10,565 nucleotides of DNA from Chersky-267 sp034666965 (GCA_034666965.1 JAXDKT010000090.1:1-10565); one strand, 5' to 3'. Counted from the stretch's first letter, positions 1 to 6,255 are shown. Program-made: numbers and translations. Notes: a model not told the origin generated them from the letters alone.

Positions 1-1051
1 TGGCCGCCTCGTCAAGGAGCACGATCGGCCGCGTGTGGGTGTTCCCGGTCGAGACCACCGACTCGGACCACGACCCGCCGCCCGCGGGACGGACGAGCAG
101 CTCGATCTCGGGCTCGCCGCCGGTGTCATTGCTGTTCTTGACGACCGCGTAGACGCGTCCGCTGGAATCGGCCTTGAGATTGATGTGGTCGTCCGCGGGG
201 GCGGCGTTGCCGCTGCTCGGGGCGAGGGCGGTCTGGACCGTCCAGGCGTTTGGCGCGGCGTCGTCGAGGTGCCAGGCGAAGTAATCCTTCTTGTCGGTCT
301 GGTTGCTCCAGAAGACGCCGACGGCGTTGTGGGTGGCGTCCTGCTTGAACGAGACGATCGAGGAGATGTCGTCGCTGCCGACCGTCACCCCGGTGACCGG
401 GAGCGCGACACCCGTCGTCCAGCTCGCGTCGTTGCCGCCCTGCGTGTGGTTGGTGTACACGACGCGATTGCTGCCCGACGGCTCGGTCCAGGTCGCCCAC
501 AGCGTACCCACCGAATCCTTGGCGATGACCAGGGTCTCCAGCTTGGAGCCGGTCCGGATCGTCGCGTACGGGTTGGTTCCCCCGGCGTCGTTGGTGTAGG
601 TCTTCGTTCCTGAGTCGTAGCTGAAGCGGTACAGCCGGGCGGGATTGGTGCCCGCCGCGGCGCTGTCACTCTGGAGCTGCGACGCGACATAGAGGTGCGT
701 GCCATCCCACAGGGTGTCCGCGCGGGTGCCCTTGCGGTCGTCCAGACGGGTGGCGGTCTTGACCCAGCTGTCGGTGGCGGAGTCGAGCTTGTAGATGTAG
801 AAATCCTGGCTGACGTCATCCCAGATGCTGCCCCACCAGATACCGTCGTTGGTGAACCACAGCTTGCTCTCGGGCTTGGATCCGGAGATGCCACCGGTGC
901 CGTTGACGTAGGGTCCGTCCTTGTGGCCCAGGTCCGCTGCGTAGGCCACGGCGGCGGCCGCCACCAGCAGCAGCAGGCTGGCCACGAAGGCACCGGCCAG
1001 CCTGAGCGGGAATGAGCTCAATGACGCCCTTCGGCGGGAATCGTTCGACAC
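1..1051 (-). CDS. Exported beta-propeller-like (BNR/sialidase-type) protein, 3' end cut by window edge
   Basis: The reading frame is open for 350 codons from a GTG at 1051 to the left edge, with no stop. Residues 1-38 look like a Sec signal peptide: Arg-rich start, hydrophobic stretch at about 19-36, and an AYA|AD cleavage site. The rest is rich in Trp/Tyr/Asp/Gly repeats of short strands, as in BNR/sialidase-like propellers. It is clearly homologous to the protein at 7227-9167. Shared blocks include SKLW (62-65), LWDGTHLYV (114-122, identical in both), RLYRFSYD and LVIAKD..GTLW. The aligned part ends near residue 350 of that 646-residue relative, so a large C-terminal part may lie outside the window. 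It follows the sugar transferase by 31 bases, so it is probably the last visible gene of the operon. No catalytic residues could be assigned. A surface role, such as glycan binding, is inference. The call as a real gene is firm; the fold is moderate. Confidence 0.85.
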   Translation of the reverse strand, partial: MSNDSRRRASLSSFPLRLAGAFVASLLLLVAAAAVAYAADLGHKDGPYVNGTGGISGSKPESKLWFTNDGIWWGSIWDDVSQDFYIYKLDSATDSWVKTATRLDDRKGTRADTLWDGTHLYVASQLQSDSAAAGTNPARLYRFSYDSGTKTYTNDAGGTNPYATIRTGSKLETLVIAKDSVGTLWATWTEPSGSNRVVYTNHTQGGNDASWTTGVALPVTGVTVGSDDISSIVSFKQDATHNAVGVFWSNQTDKKDYFAWHLDDAAPNAWTVQTALAPSSGNAAPADDHINLKADSSGRVYAVVKNSNDTGGEPEIELLVRPAGGGSWSESVVSTGNTHTRPIVLLDEAA

Positions 1052-1060
1052 GACCGGCAC

Positions 1061-1066
1061 CCTCCT
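1061..1066 (-). promoter_or_regulatory. Shine-Dalgarno site of the left-edge exported protein
   Basis: A perfect AGGAGG on the minus strand lies 9 bases before the GTG at 1051 and fixes that start. Another in-frame GTG directly abuts the AGGAGG and is too close to be used. This site supports coding of the left-edge gene, which has no ATG start. Confidence 0.7.
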
Positions 1067-1082
1067 AAACCCCGCCACCCGT

Positions 1083-1724
1083 TCAGGCACCGGATCTCTT
1101 GAATACGGCCACGACCGTCCACCACAGGATCTTGAGGTCGAGCCCGAGCGACATCCGCTGGAGGTATTCGACATCGAGTCGAAGCCGCTCATCGAATGTC
1201 GCCGCGTTTCGTTCCTTGACCTGCCACAGGCCGGTGATCCCCGGCGTGGCTTCGAGTCGCTCGGTGTGCCACAGGTTGTAGGTGCTGGCCGCGAAGGATG
1301 TCGGGCGGGGCCCGACGAGGCTCATCTCCCCGCGGAGCACGTTGAGGATCTGGGGCAGCTCGTCCAGGCTGGTCTTGCGCAGGACCTTGCCGACCCGGGT
1401 GATCCGAGGGTCGTCGATGATCTTGAAGTCCGGCGGCGGCAGGATGTTGAGGTGCATCAGCGAGGCTTTGAGCGCCTCGGCGTCCCGGACCATCGTCCGG
1501 AACTTGAGCATCCCGAACCGGACGCCATGGTGGCCAGTCCGCTGCTGGGTGAACAGGATCGGGCCGGGCGAGTCGAGCCGGACGGCGATGGCGCACAAGA
1601 GCAGGACCGGAGCGACCAGCGGCATCAACGCCAGGCAGACGACCACGTCGAACAGGCGCTTGAACGGTCGGTATCGCTCGCGGCGGGCCACGGATGGGAC
1701 GACGATGTCAGCTCGAAGACTCAC
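1083..1724 (-). CDS. Bacterial sugar transferase (polyprenyl-phosphate sugar-1-phosphate transferase), initiating glycan synthesis
   Basis: Members of this family move a sugar-1-phosphate from a UDP-sugar to undecaprenyl phosphate at the inner face of the membrane, the first step of polysaccharide assembly. The 213-residue protein shows the family pattern in order: KRLFD (22-26); a hydrophobic re-entrant helix at about 27-48; GPILFTQQRTG (54-64); KFRTM (74-78); KTSLDELPQ (117-125) with the catalytic Asp121-Glu122 pair; SLVGPRP (135-141); and PGITGLWQV (161-169). It is a short monotopic type (PglC/WecP-like core) without the four-helix N-terminal part of WbaP-type enzymes. The GTG start lies inside the upstream gene (17-base overlap) with no clear Shine-Dalgarno, which suggests translational coupling. 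The sugar moved cannot be read from the sequence. The family call is very firm. Confidence 0.95.
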   Translation of the reverse strand: MSLRADIVVPSVARRERYRPFKRLFDVVVCLALMPLVAPVLLLCAIAVRLDSPGPILFTQQRTGHHGVRFGMLKFRTMVRDAEALKASLMHLNILPPPDFKIIDDPRITRVGKVLRKTSLDELPQILNVLRGEMSLVGPRPTSFAASTYNLWHTERLEATPGITGLWQVKERNAATFDERLRLDVEYLQRMSLGLDLKILWWTVVAVFKRSGA

Positions 1725-2340
1725 GACGATCCGTCAGCGTTGGGTCGGGGACGAGGTGAGGACGCAGCTCGATGACGTCGGCGGGCAGATCGAGCGGTCG
1801 ACCGACGCCCTTGGGCACCGGCACGGAGACCATCGGGGTCCCGTACAGGGCAGCGAGGAGCGCGCCGCTGGTCAGGCCATCGGCCGGGAACGTGGCGATG
1901 TTGGCGCCACCGACGGCCTCGGGCTGGCGCTTACGAAGGCGCTCGACGAGGATCTCGGCGGCAGCTCGGTCGGCCTCGGGAAGCAGGACGTTGACGTCCC
2001 CGTGCTCCGACCAGGTTCGGTCGATCCGGCGCAGATAGGGAGCGATCGCGGCGGAGCGCGCGGCCGCATCGGTGCCCGAGGCGCCGGGCAGCCGAACGAT
2101 CGCGAGCGGGCGCTCGTGACGGCGGGCACGAGCCAGCTCGCGATGGACGTCCTCCCAGCCGGTGGTCGTGAGGGCCGGTGCGGCGGTTCGCCCGACGCGC
2201 CGGTCAGCGAGTCGCGCCCGGGACATGAACGCGACGAGGAGGACGATCAGGCCAACGACTGCGATCGGCCACGGATTACCGGTGGCAATCCCCCAGCCGA
2301 TGCCACCCCCAGCGATCGCCGTCAGGACCGCGAGGCCCAT
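1708..2340 (-). CDS. Two-TM membrane protein with degenerate GGDEF-like cytoplasmic domain
   Basis: This 210-residue protein has two close hydrophobic helices (about 2-19 and 24-38), a basic stretch, and a soluble domain at about 61-166. That domain follows the outline of a GGDEF nucleotide-cyclase fold. It has an RELARARRHERPLAIVRL start (67-83, compare the usual ELxRARRxxxPLSLL), then VLLPEADRAAAEILVERLR (118-136), then ATFPADGLTSGALLAALYG (149-167, compare xATFPxDGxxxxxLLxxADxALY). The GG(D/E)EF signature itself is replaced by HGDVN (113-117) and the metal-binding Asp segment is missing. It should therefore not make cyclic di-GMP; a structural or sensing role is possible. It shares one base (TGATG) with the dehydrogenase stop and overlaps the transferase by 17 bases, so it is co-translated with glycan genes. 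The gene is certain; the GGDEF relation is inference from motif order. Confidence 0.85.
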   Translation of the reverse strand: MGLAVLTAIAGGGIGWGIATGNPWPIAVVGLIVLLVAFMSRARLADRRVGRTAAPALTTTGWEDVHRELARARRHERPLAIVRLPGASGTDAAARSAAIAPYLRRIDRTWSEHGDVNVLLPEADRAAAEILVERLRKRQPEAVGGANIATFPADGLTSGALLAALYGTPMVSVPVPKGVGRPLDLPADVIELRPHLVPDPTLTDRRESSS

Positions 2341-3779
2341 CAGTAGTCGCCGAGGATCGTGGCCTCGGTCAGGCCCAGCGCGGCGGCCGATGCGGTCTGA
2401 CCGCCGACGACGGCGGGCAGGCCGGGCGGCATGGCGAGGGGCGCCCCGATCTCCTCGGGATCCATTCGGCCGCGGCCAAAGGCCACGTAGGTGAAGCCGG
2501 CCCGGGCCAGGACGTCAGGAGCGAGGGCGTTCCGGCCGTCGACGATGAGGGCCTGGCGCATCGAGGCGGCCACGCTGTCCCAGTCGAGGCCGGCGAACTC
2601 GGCCCATTCGGTCACCAGGGCGGCGGCGTCGGCATCGGCCAATGCCTCGGCGGCGGAGTCGACCACGATGAGGCCCTCGATCTGGGCGGCGGCGCGGACC
2701 CGGGCGCGCTCCATGGGGTCGTAGGCCACGACGGTCGCGCCACGCTCGATGAGCAGGGCGGCGACGGTCAGGGCCGGGGCCTCGCGGAGGTCGTCGGTGC
2801 CCGGCTTGAAGGTCAGTCCGAGGAGGGCGATCCGGCGGCCGACAAGCTCGCCACCGGTCAGAGCCTGGACCCGATCGACCAGCTCGACGCGCTGGTCGTG
2901 ATTGATCTGGTCGACCGCGGCCAGGATCGGCGTGGCGACCCCGATCCGGGCGGCGTTGCGAACGGTCTGGGTGACCTGGTGCGGCAAGCACGAGCCACCG
3001 AAGCCGATGCCCGCCTTGAGGAAGCTGCCGCCGATCCGGGCGTCGTACGCCATCGCGCCGACGACGTCGTCGACCTTGCCGCCGTAGGCGTCGCACAGGC
3101 GGGCGAGCTCGTTGGCAAACGAGATCTTGGTAGCCAGGAACAGGTTTGCGCCAAGCTTCGAGAGCGAGGCGTCGACGCCGCGCATGACGATGATCGGGGC
3201 GTCGACCCGGTGGTAGACCCGTCGGATCGTGCGCACGCCGTGACCGTCCGGGTCGCGGATGACGCCGGCGACCACGCGGTCCGGTCCGAGGAAGTCGGCA
3301 ACGGCCTGGCTCTCGCGAGTGAACTCCGGGTTGAGGATGACGGGCACTCGCGGCCGACCGGCCTGGTCGCGGATCTCGTCCACGATCGCACCGAGTTGTC
3401 GAACGAAGTCGGGCGGGATCGTGGAGCGAACCACGAGCACGGCGTCATCGGCGAGCAGCGGAACGGCCTCGGTCAGGCAGCGCAGCAGCGTGCCGGTCTG
3501 CCAATTGCCCTCGGCATCGGTCGTGCCCACTGCGAGCATGACCACGTGGGCGGAGGTGAGGGCCTCGCTGGGATGGCCGCTGAACCGGAGGGTGCCGGCG
3601 GCGGCGTACGTCTGGACGAGCTCGTCGAGACCCGGCTCGTGGAGCGGGACGTGCCCGCTCAGCAAGCTCGTCAGACGATCCGGGTCCGCTTCGAGGCCGA
3701 TGACCTCATGATCCCAACGGGCGAGACCCGCCGCGGTCACCAGACCAACGTACCCGAGCCCCACGACCGTGATCCGCAC
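2340..3779 (-). CDS. ugd: UDP-glucose/GDP-mannose dehydrogenase family protein (probable UDP-glucose 6-dehydrogenase)
   Basis: Family members oxidise a nucleotide sugar twice with NAD+, here most likely UDP-glucose to UDP-glucuronate, in the cytoplasm. The 479-residue protein has an N-terminal Rossmann motif GLGYVG (7-12), ST (119-120), NPEF with Glu152, the substrate helix SKLGANLFLATK with Lys208 and Asn212, the nucleophile motif GFGGSC with Cys264, and the C-terminal domain motif GLTFKPGTDDLREAP (321-335). The usual PKD after the Cys reads PHQ: the family's catalytic Asp is Gln268. A tail of about 40 residues follows the normal end of the family. The GTG start has GGGGGAGGG 4 bases upstream. 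It is the first gene of a minus-strand operon; its TGA overlaps the next ATG by one base. UDP-ManNAc or GDP-mannose dehydrogenases are the alternatives; motif spacing favours the UDP-glucose type. Confidence 0.92.
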   Translation of the reverse strand: MRITVVGLGYVGLVTAAGLARWDHEVIGLEADPDRLTSLLSGHVPLHEPGLDELVQTYAAAGTLRFSGHPSEALTSAHVVMLAVGTTDAEGNWQTGTLLRCLTEAVPLLADDAVLVVRSTIPPDFVRQLGAIVDEIRDQAGRPRVPVILNPEFTRESQAVADFLGPDRVVAGVIRDPDGHGVRTIRRVYHRVDAPIIVMRGVDASLSKLGANLFLATKISFANELARLCDAYGGKVDDVVGAMAYDARIGGSFLKAGIGFGGSCLPHQVTQTVRNAARIGVATPILAAVDQINHDQRVELVDRVQALTGGELVGRRIALLGLTFKPGTDDLREAPALTVAALLIERGATVVAYDPMERARVRAAAQIEGLIVVDSAAEALADADAAALVTEWAEFAGLDWDSVAASMRQALIVDGRNALAPDVLARAGFTYVAFGRGRMDPEEIGAPLAMPPGLPAVVGGQTASAAALGLTEATILGDY

Positions 3780-3783
3780 TGTG

Positions 3784-3792
3784 CCCTCCCCC
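3784..3792 (-). promoter_or_regulatory. Shine-Dalgarno site of the dehydrogenase gene
   Basis: GGGGGAGGG on the minus strand ends 4 bases before the GTG at 3779 and decides that start. It sits inside a small potential hairpin, CCTC-GGGG-GAGG (3785-3796), which might partly mask it. Confidence 0.6.
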
Positions 3793-3986
3793 GAGGCTTG
3801 ACGCTCGACCCGAACAGCTCACCCTGCTCGCCGATACATCCCTCGTTCCGATGGATACGGCCGATCCGGCCGCCGGTGTCGGAGTCAGCGCCTGTCGAGA
3901 GCCTCGACGGATCCGAGTGCGTGCATGATTGGACGGGCTGGTTGCGACTTGGAAGAGAAGAGAAATGAGTCCGTTTCGCCCGTCGG

Positions 3987-4004
3987 ATCCGAGTCTCCTC
4001 GGAC
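3987..4004 (-). promoter_or_regulatory. Leader hairpin with GNRA-type loop upstream of the dehydrogenase operon
   Basis: On the minus strand, GTCCGAG-GAGA-CTCGGAT can form a 7-bp stem (outermost pair G-U) closed by a GAGA loop of the GNRA class. With the promoter proposed at 4023-4052 it would lie near the 5' end of the transcript, about 210 bases before the start codon. No known riboswitch was recognised; function unknown. Confidence 0.35.
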
Positions 4005-4022
4005 GCTTTTACCGACTCACGG

Positions 4023-4052
4023 AGTCTAGCGACGCGTACCTTGCGGTCGCAA
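4023..4052 (-). promoter_or_regulatory. Candidate sigma70-type promoter for the dehydrogenase operon
   Basis: On the minus strand TTGCGA (4052-4047) is followed by an 18-base spacer and TAGACT (4028-4023). Transcription would start near 4016, leaving a leader of about 235 bases. Two short dyads overlap these elements: TTGCG-GT-CGCAA (4041-4052) over the -35 and GACTC-ACG-GAGTC (4014-4026) over the -10 and start point. These could be regulator sites. Prediction from consensus only. Confidence 0.4.
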
Positions 4053-4154
4053 TAACAAACAGGTTGTTGATGGCCCGTTAGTACTGTTCGGAGCCTTGCC
4101 AAACGGGTTTACCGGTGCGTGCAGTCAACGCTCGGGCCACCGATGGTCCTACGG

Positions 4155-4184
4155 TTCCCGACCCCCGACAGATCCCGCTAGGAT
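4155..4184 (+). promoter_or_regulatory. Candidate promoter for the zinc-ribbon/CBM gene pair
   Basis: TAGGAT (4179-4184) resembles a -10 element. TTCCCG (4155-4160), 18 bases upstream, is only a weak -35. The start point would be near 4191, about 50 bases before the Shine-Dalgarno-proximal codon at 4242. Support is modest. Confidence 0.3.
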
Positions 4185-4228
4185 GGGCGTGCCCGCCCCG
4201 GCGTCGCGGAACCGGGAGCGCAGGAACC

Positions 4229-4234
4229 GAGGAG
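4229..4234 (+). promoter_or_regulatory. Shine-Dalgarno site pointing to an ATC codon
   Basis: GAGGAG ends 7 bases before an in-frame ATC at 4242. Between the in-frame TAG at 4179 and GTG 4269 there is no ATG, GTG or TTG in this frame. The site therefore fits a non-standard ATC start, or a base change of ATG to ATC, better than the GTG at 4269, which is 34 bases away. Confidence 0.5.
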
Positions 4235-4268
4235 AGACGACATCGATCTGGCGCTACCGATCCTGTTC

Positions 4269-4994
4269 GTGGTGTCGGCGATCATCTTTGGACCGTTGTC
4301 CGGCTGGCTCGCGCTCGCGCGCGAGCGCAGTGCGACGATCTGGTTCGCCTATGGGCTGCTGCTGGGTCCGATCGCGCCCTTCCTGATCGCCCTGGCCCCG
4401 CCCGGCCGCTGCCGGATATGCGGCGAGCCCGGTCGCGGCTGGCTGACCCGCTGCGAGTGGTGCGGGGCGGCGGTGGACGGCTCGGCCGGGCCGACCCTGG
4501 CCGCGCCCAGTCCCGGCCCATTGGCCTCGATCCCCGGCTCGACCGGGCCCCTGGAAGCCGGCCGGAGCAGCCCGAATCTGACCGCGGTCGGGGCGGTCTC
4601 GCCGGTGAGCGTGGCAGCGCCCTCCGCGGCGTCGGATGGCCACGTCCGCGATCCGGGTTCCCGCTTCAACTCGGAGACCGAGATCCTGGCCACCGGCGTC
4701 TTCGTCGGTGGCTCCGTCCACCTCTCCCTGGGCGCCCGCTACGCGATCGCCCGACGGAAGCGCACCTTCGAGGTGCTCGGGCCCGTGGACGTCGCGCCGG
4801 GCGTGCTCCGTCTCGAGCACCCGATGGCGGGTCTCGACGCGACGGTCGTGGCCGATCGCCTCGTGGTGACGGAGAAGACGACCGGCCGCCCGACGTTCGT
4901 CATCGTCTTCCAGGCGCTGACCGTCCAGGATGGGGTCGACCTCGAGGCGGCCTTCAGTGCCAAGCGTCGAGTCGCACGGCGGGCAACGGGCTGA
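4269..4994 (+). CDS. Two-TM zinc-ribbon protein of unknown function
   Basis: I do not recognise a named family. The visible plan is one hydrophobic helix at the N-terminus, a second at about residues 23-44, then a CxxC-x10-CxxC zinc-ribbon-like motif (Cys48, 51, 62, 65). A Pro/Ser/Ala/Gly-rich linker follows to about residue 130, and a beta-rich C-terminal domain of about 100 residues of unknown fold. The GTG at 4269 is the first standard start codon, but it cuts the first helix short and has no Shine-Dalgarno. With the ATC at 4242 the protein gains nine residues, begins (M)DLALPILFVV, and has a full first TM helix; in that numbering the Cys are 57, 60, 71 and 74. The stop is 22 bases before the next gene, which is probably co-transcribed. 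The gene is well supported by codon pattern and domain logic; the function is unknown. Confidence 0.72.
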   Translation: MVSAIIFGPLSGWLALARERSATIWFAYGLLLGPIAPFLIALAPPGRCRICGEPGRGWLTRCEWCGAAVDGSAGPTLAAPSPGPLASIPGSTGPLEAGRSSPNLTAVGAVSPVSVAAPSAASDGHVRDPGSRFNSETEILATGVFVGGSVHLSLGARYAIARRKRTFEVLGPVDVAPGVLRLEHPMAGLDATVVADRLVVTEKTTGRPTFVIVFQALTVQDGVDLEAAFSAKRRVARRATG

Positions 4995-5016
4995 TGACGG
5001 TCGCCTGGCGGCGGGC

Positions 5017-6255
5017 GTGACCGAGCCGATCATCCGACCCGACGAGCCCGCCCACCGTCAGCCCGGTGGCGGCCTCGCGGCCGTGGTCGCGCCCGAAGGC
5101 GTCGCCGCGATCCTGGCCATCGCCCTGGTCGGCGTGCTCCTTACAGCGCGCCTTGCAGGATTGGGTGGGACGGGGCGCACGCCGACCCCGGGACCGTCGG
5201 ACGGCTCGAGCCCCGGGCAAACCGTCGCCGGACCGGCCGTCGACCTGGTCTCGATCGGCCTGGTCCTCGGCGTCGACCGGCGCTTGCTGGACTACGGGCA
5301 GACGCTCCAGACGGAGATCGACAAGTCGACGGTCGACACCGTCAATGTCAAGGCGACGATGGGCCAGATGAACCAGCAACTCCTGGCTGGCGCACCGGCG
5401 GCCGCTCGCCTCCAGGATTCGCCGCCGACCGCCGCCGTCGGCCGGGATCTGAGCGCGGTCTACGCTCAGCTCCGTACGAAGATCGATGAGGCCAACGACT
5501 TCAAGAACAGTGATGAGCCAGCCTGGCGGGCGTCGGCGATCGCGGTGGTCGAACTGCTCAAGGCCCTGGCACCGATCGACCTGCGCCTGGAACGACTGCA
5601 GGCGGGACTGTCCGATCCCGCCGTCGAGACCTCGCCATCGGCGCCGCCGTCAGCGCCGCCGACCAGCCCTCCATCGCCGACGGCGACGCCGGCGCCGACC
5701 GCCCCGCCGAGCGCGCCCCCGTCGTCCGGCTCGACCACGCCGCCGTCGGGCACGCCGACGCCGTCCGGAACGCCACCCCTGGCCGAACCAAACCAGCTCC
5801 AGAACCCGGGCTTCGAGGCCGGGATCGATCCGTGGGAGCTGGTGCTGGCGAACCCGAACGTCCACGCCGGTGTGGCCGCCGACACGGCGGGCCCCAAGAG
5901 CGGCAAGACGTCGGCCCGGATCGACATCAGCGCATTCGACGGGAACCCCCAGAGCATCTCTCTTCAGCAGACCGGGGTGACCCTCGAGCAGGGCGCCAAG
6001 TACCGCGTCTCGATCGCGCTCCGGTCCTCGATCGATCGGGAGGTCCGGGTCCGCGTGACGTCGGCGTCACCGCCGGCGCAGACCTACGGGCGCCAGACCC
6101 TGCTCGTGGGCGGGACCTGGACGGTCCAGACCTTCGAGTTCACCACGGCCGTCGGCGGGAGCGGCCGCCTGTTCACCATCGAGGTCGGGCAGGCCGGCGG
6201 GTCGGTCTGGATCGACGACGTGTCAATCGCGCGGGTCTCGCCCTTCGGACCCTAG
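5017..6255 (+). CDS. Membrane-anchored protein with helical domain, Pro/Ser/Thr linker and C-terminal CBM4/9-like jelly-roll
   Basis: Numbered from the GTG at 5017 the protein has 412 residues. A short cytoplasmic N-terminus is followed by one TM helix (about 27-46), a Gly/Pro/Ser stretch, and a mostly helical segment (about 74-199, with several heptad-like Leu/Ile runs). A linker of almost only Pro, Ser, Thr, Ala and Gly follows (about 202-258). The end (about 259-408) is typical of a CBM4/9-type carbohydrate-binding jelly-roll: it starts NQLQNPGFEAGIDPWEL, contains TSARIDIS and KYRVSIALRSS, and closes with VWIDDVSIARV. The topology suggests the linker and CBM lie outside the cell, where they could hold the product of this glycan locus or cell-wall sugar. 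An ATG at 4930 in the same frame would overlap the upstream gene and add 29 charged, non-conserved-looking residues, so the GTG is preferred. No catalytic motif was seen. Confidence 0.85.
   Translation: MTEPIIRPDEPAHRQPGGGLAAVVAPEGVAAILAIALVGVLLTARLAGLGGTGRTPTPGPSDGSSPGQTVAGPAVDLVSIGLVLGVDRRLLDYGQTLQTEIDKSTVDTVNVKATMGQMNQQLLAGAPAAARLQDSPPTAAVGRDLSAVYAQLRTKIDEANDFKNSDEPAWRASAIAVVELLKALAPIDLRLERLQAGLSDPAVETSPSAPPSAPPTSPPSPTATPAPTAPPSAPPSSGSTTPPSGTPTPSGTPPLAEPNQLQNPGFEAGIDPWELVLANPNVHAGVAADTAGPKSGKTSARIDISAFDGNPQSISLQQTGVTLEQGAKYRVSIALRSSIDREVRVRVTSASPPAQTYGRQTLLVGGTWTVQTFEFTTAVGGSGRLFTIEVGQAGGSVWIDDVSIARVSPFGP
5632..5790 (+). repeat. Low-complexity Pro/Ser/Thr-coding tract
   Basis: About 160 bases of near-repetitive CCG/GCG/TCG/ACG codons encode the flexible linker of the CBM protein. 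Units such as SAPP (three copies), GTPTPSGTPP and PSPTATPAP recur. This is a slippage-prone in-gene repeat rather than a mobile element; such linkers are often O-glycosylated in high-GC Gram-positives. Confidence 0.6.

Larger units (their letters stand above)
3780..4268. other. Divergent intergenic region, dyad-rich, lower GC
   Basis: This 489-base stretch separates the minus-strand operon starting at 3779 from the plus-strand gene at 4269. It is visibly less GC-rich than its neighbours around 3940-4110. Open frames crossing it show no family pattern. It holds a candidate promoter for each direction, three short dyads (4014-4026, 4041-4052, 4054-4068), an 11-base repeat CGGATCCGAGT (3908-3918 and 3984-3994), and several hairpins in the probable leader of the dehydrogenase operon. 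No tRNA or known riboswitch pattern was recognised. Confidence 0.7.

Noticed and set aside
385..993. Minus-strand frame of 202 codons rich in Arg, Pro, Ser and Thr
   Set aside because: It is another frame of the real exported protein at 1-1051, whose frame has a signal peptide, a perfect Shine-Dalgarno and an internal paralogue.
1282..2346. Plus-strand open frame of 354 codons
   Set aside because: It lies antisense to the sugar transferase and the GGDEF-like gene, both well supported; composition is typical of GC-rich shadow frames.
2898..3968. Plus-strand open frame of 356 codons
   Set aside because: Antisense to the dehydrogenase with no family pattern; Asp/Glu/Arg/Gly/Val-rich shadow.
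3737..4102. Minus-strand open frame of 121 codons across the intergenic region
   Set aside because: It overlaps the dehydrogenase start in another frame, lacks a ribosome-binding site and shows no domain or helix pattern.
4060..4145. Possible cyclic-di-GMP (GEMM) riboswitch, prompted by GGTTTACCGGTG and GCCAAAC fragments
   Set aside because: The remaining conserved elements and paired stems of the class could not be found in order.
4115..5020. Plus-strand frame of 301 codons overlapping the zinc-ribbon gene
   Set aside because: Very Arg/Gly/Pro-rich; the overlapping frame has TM helices, a Cys4 motif and an ordered C-terminal domain.
5632..5790. Possible tandem repeat array of separate origin
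   Set aside because: It is codon-level low complexity inside the CBM protein's linker, without fixed unit length or spacers.
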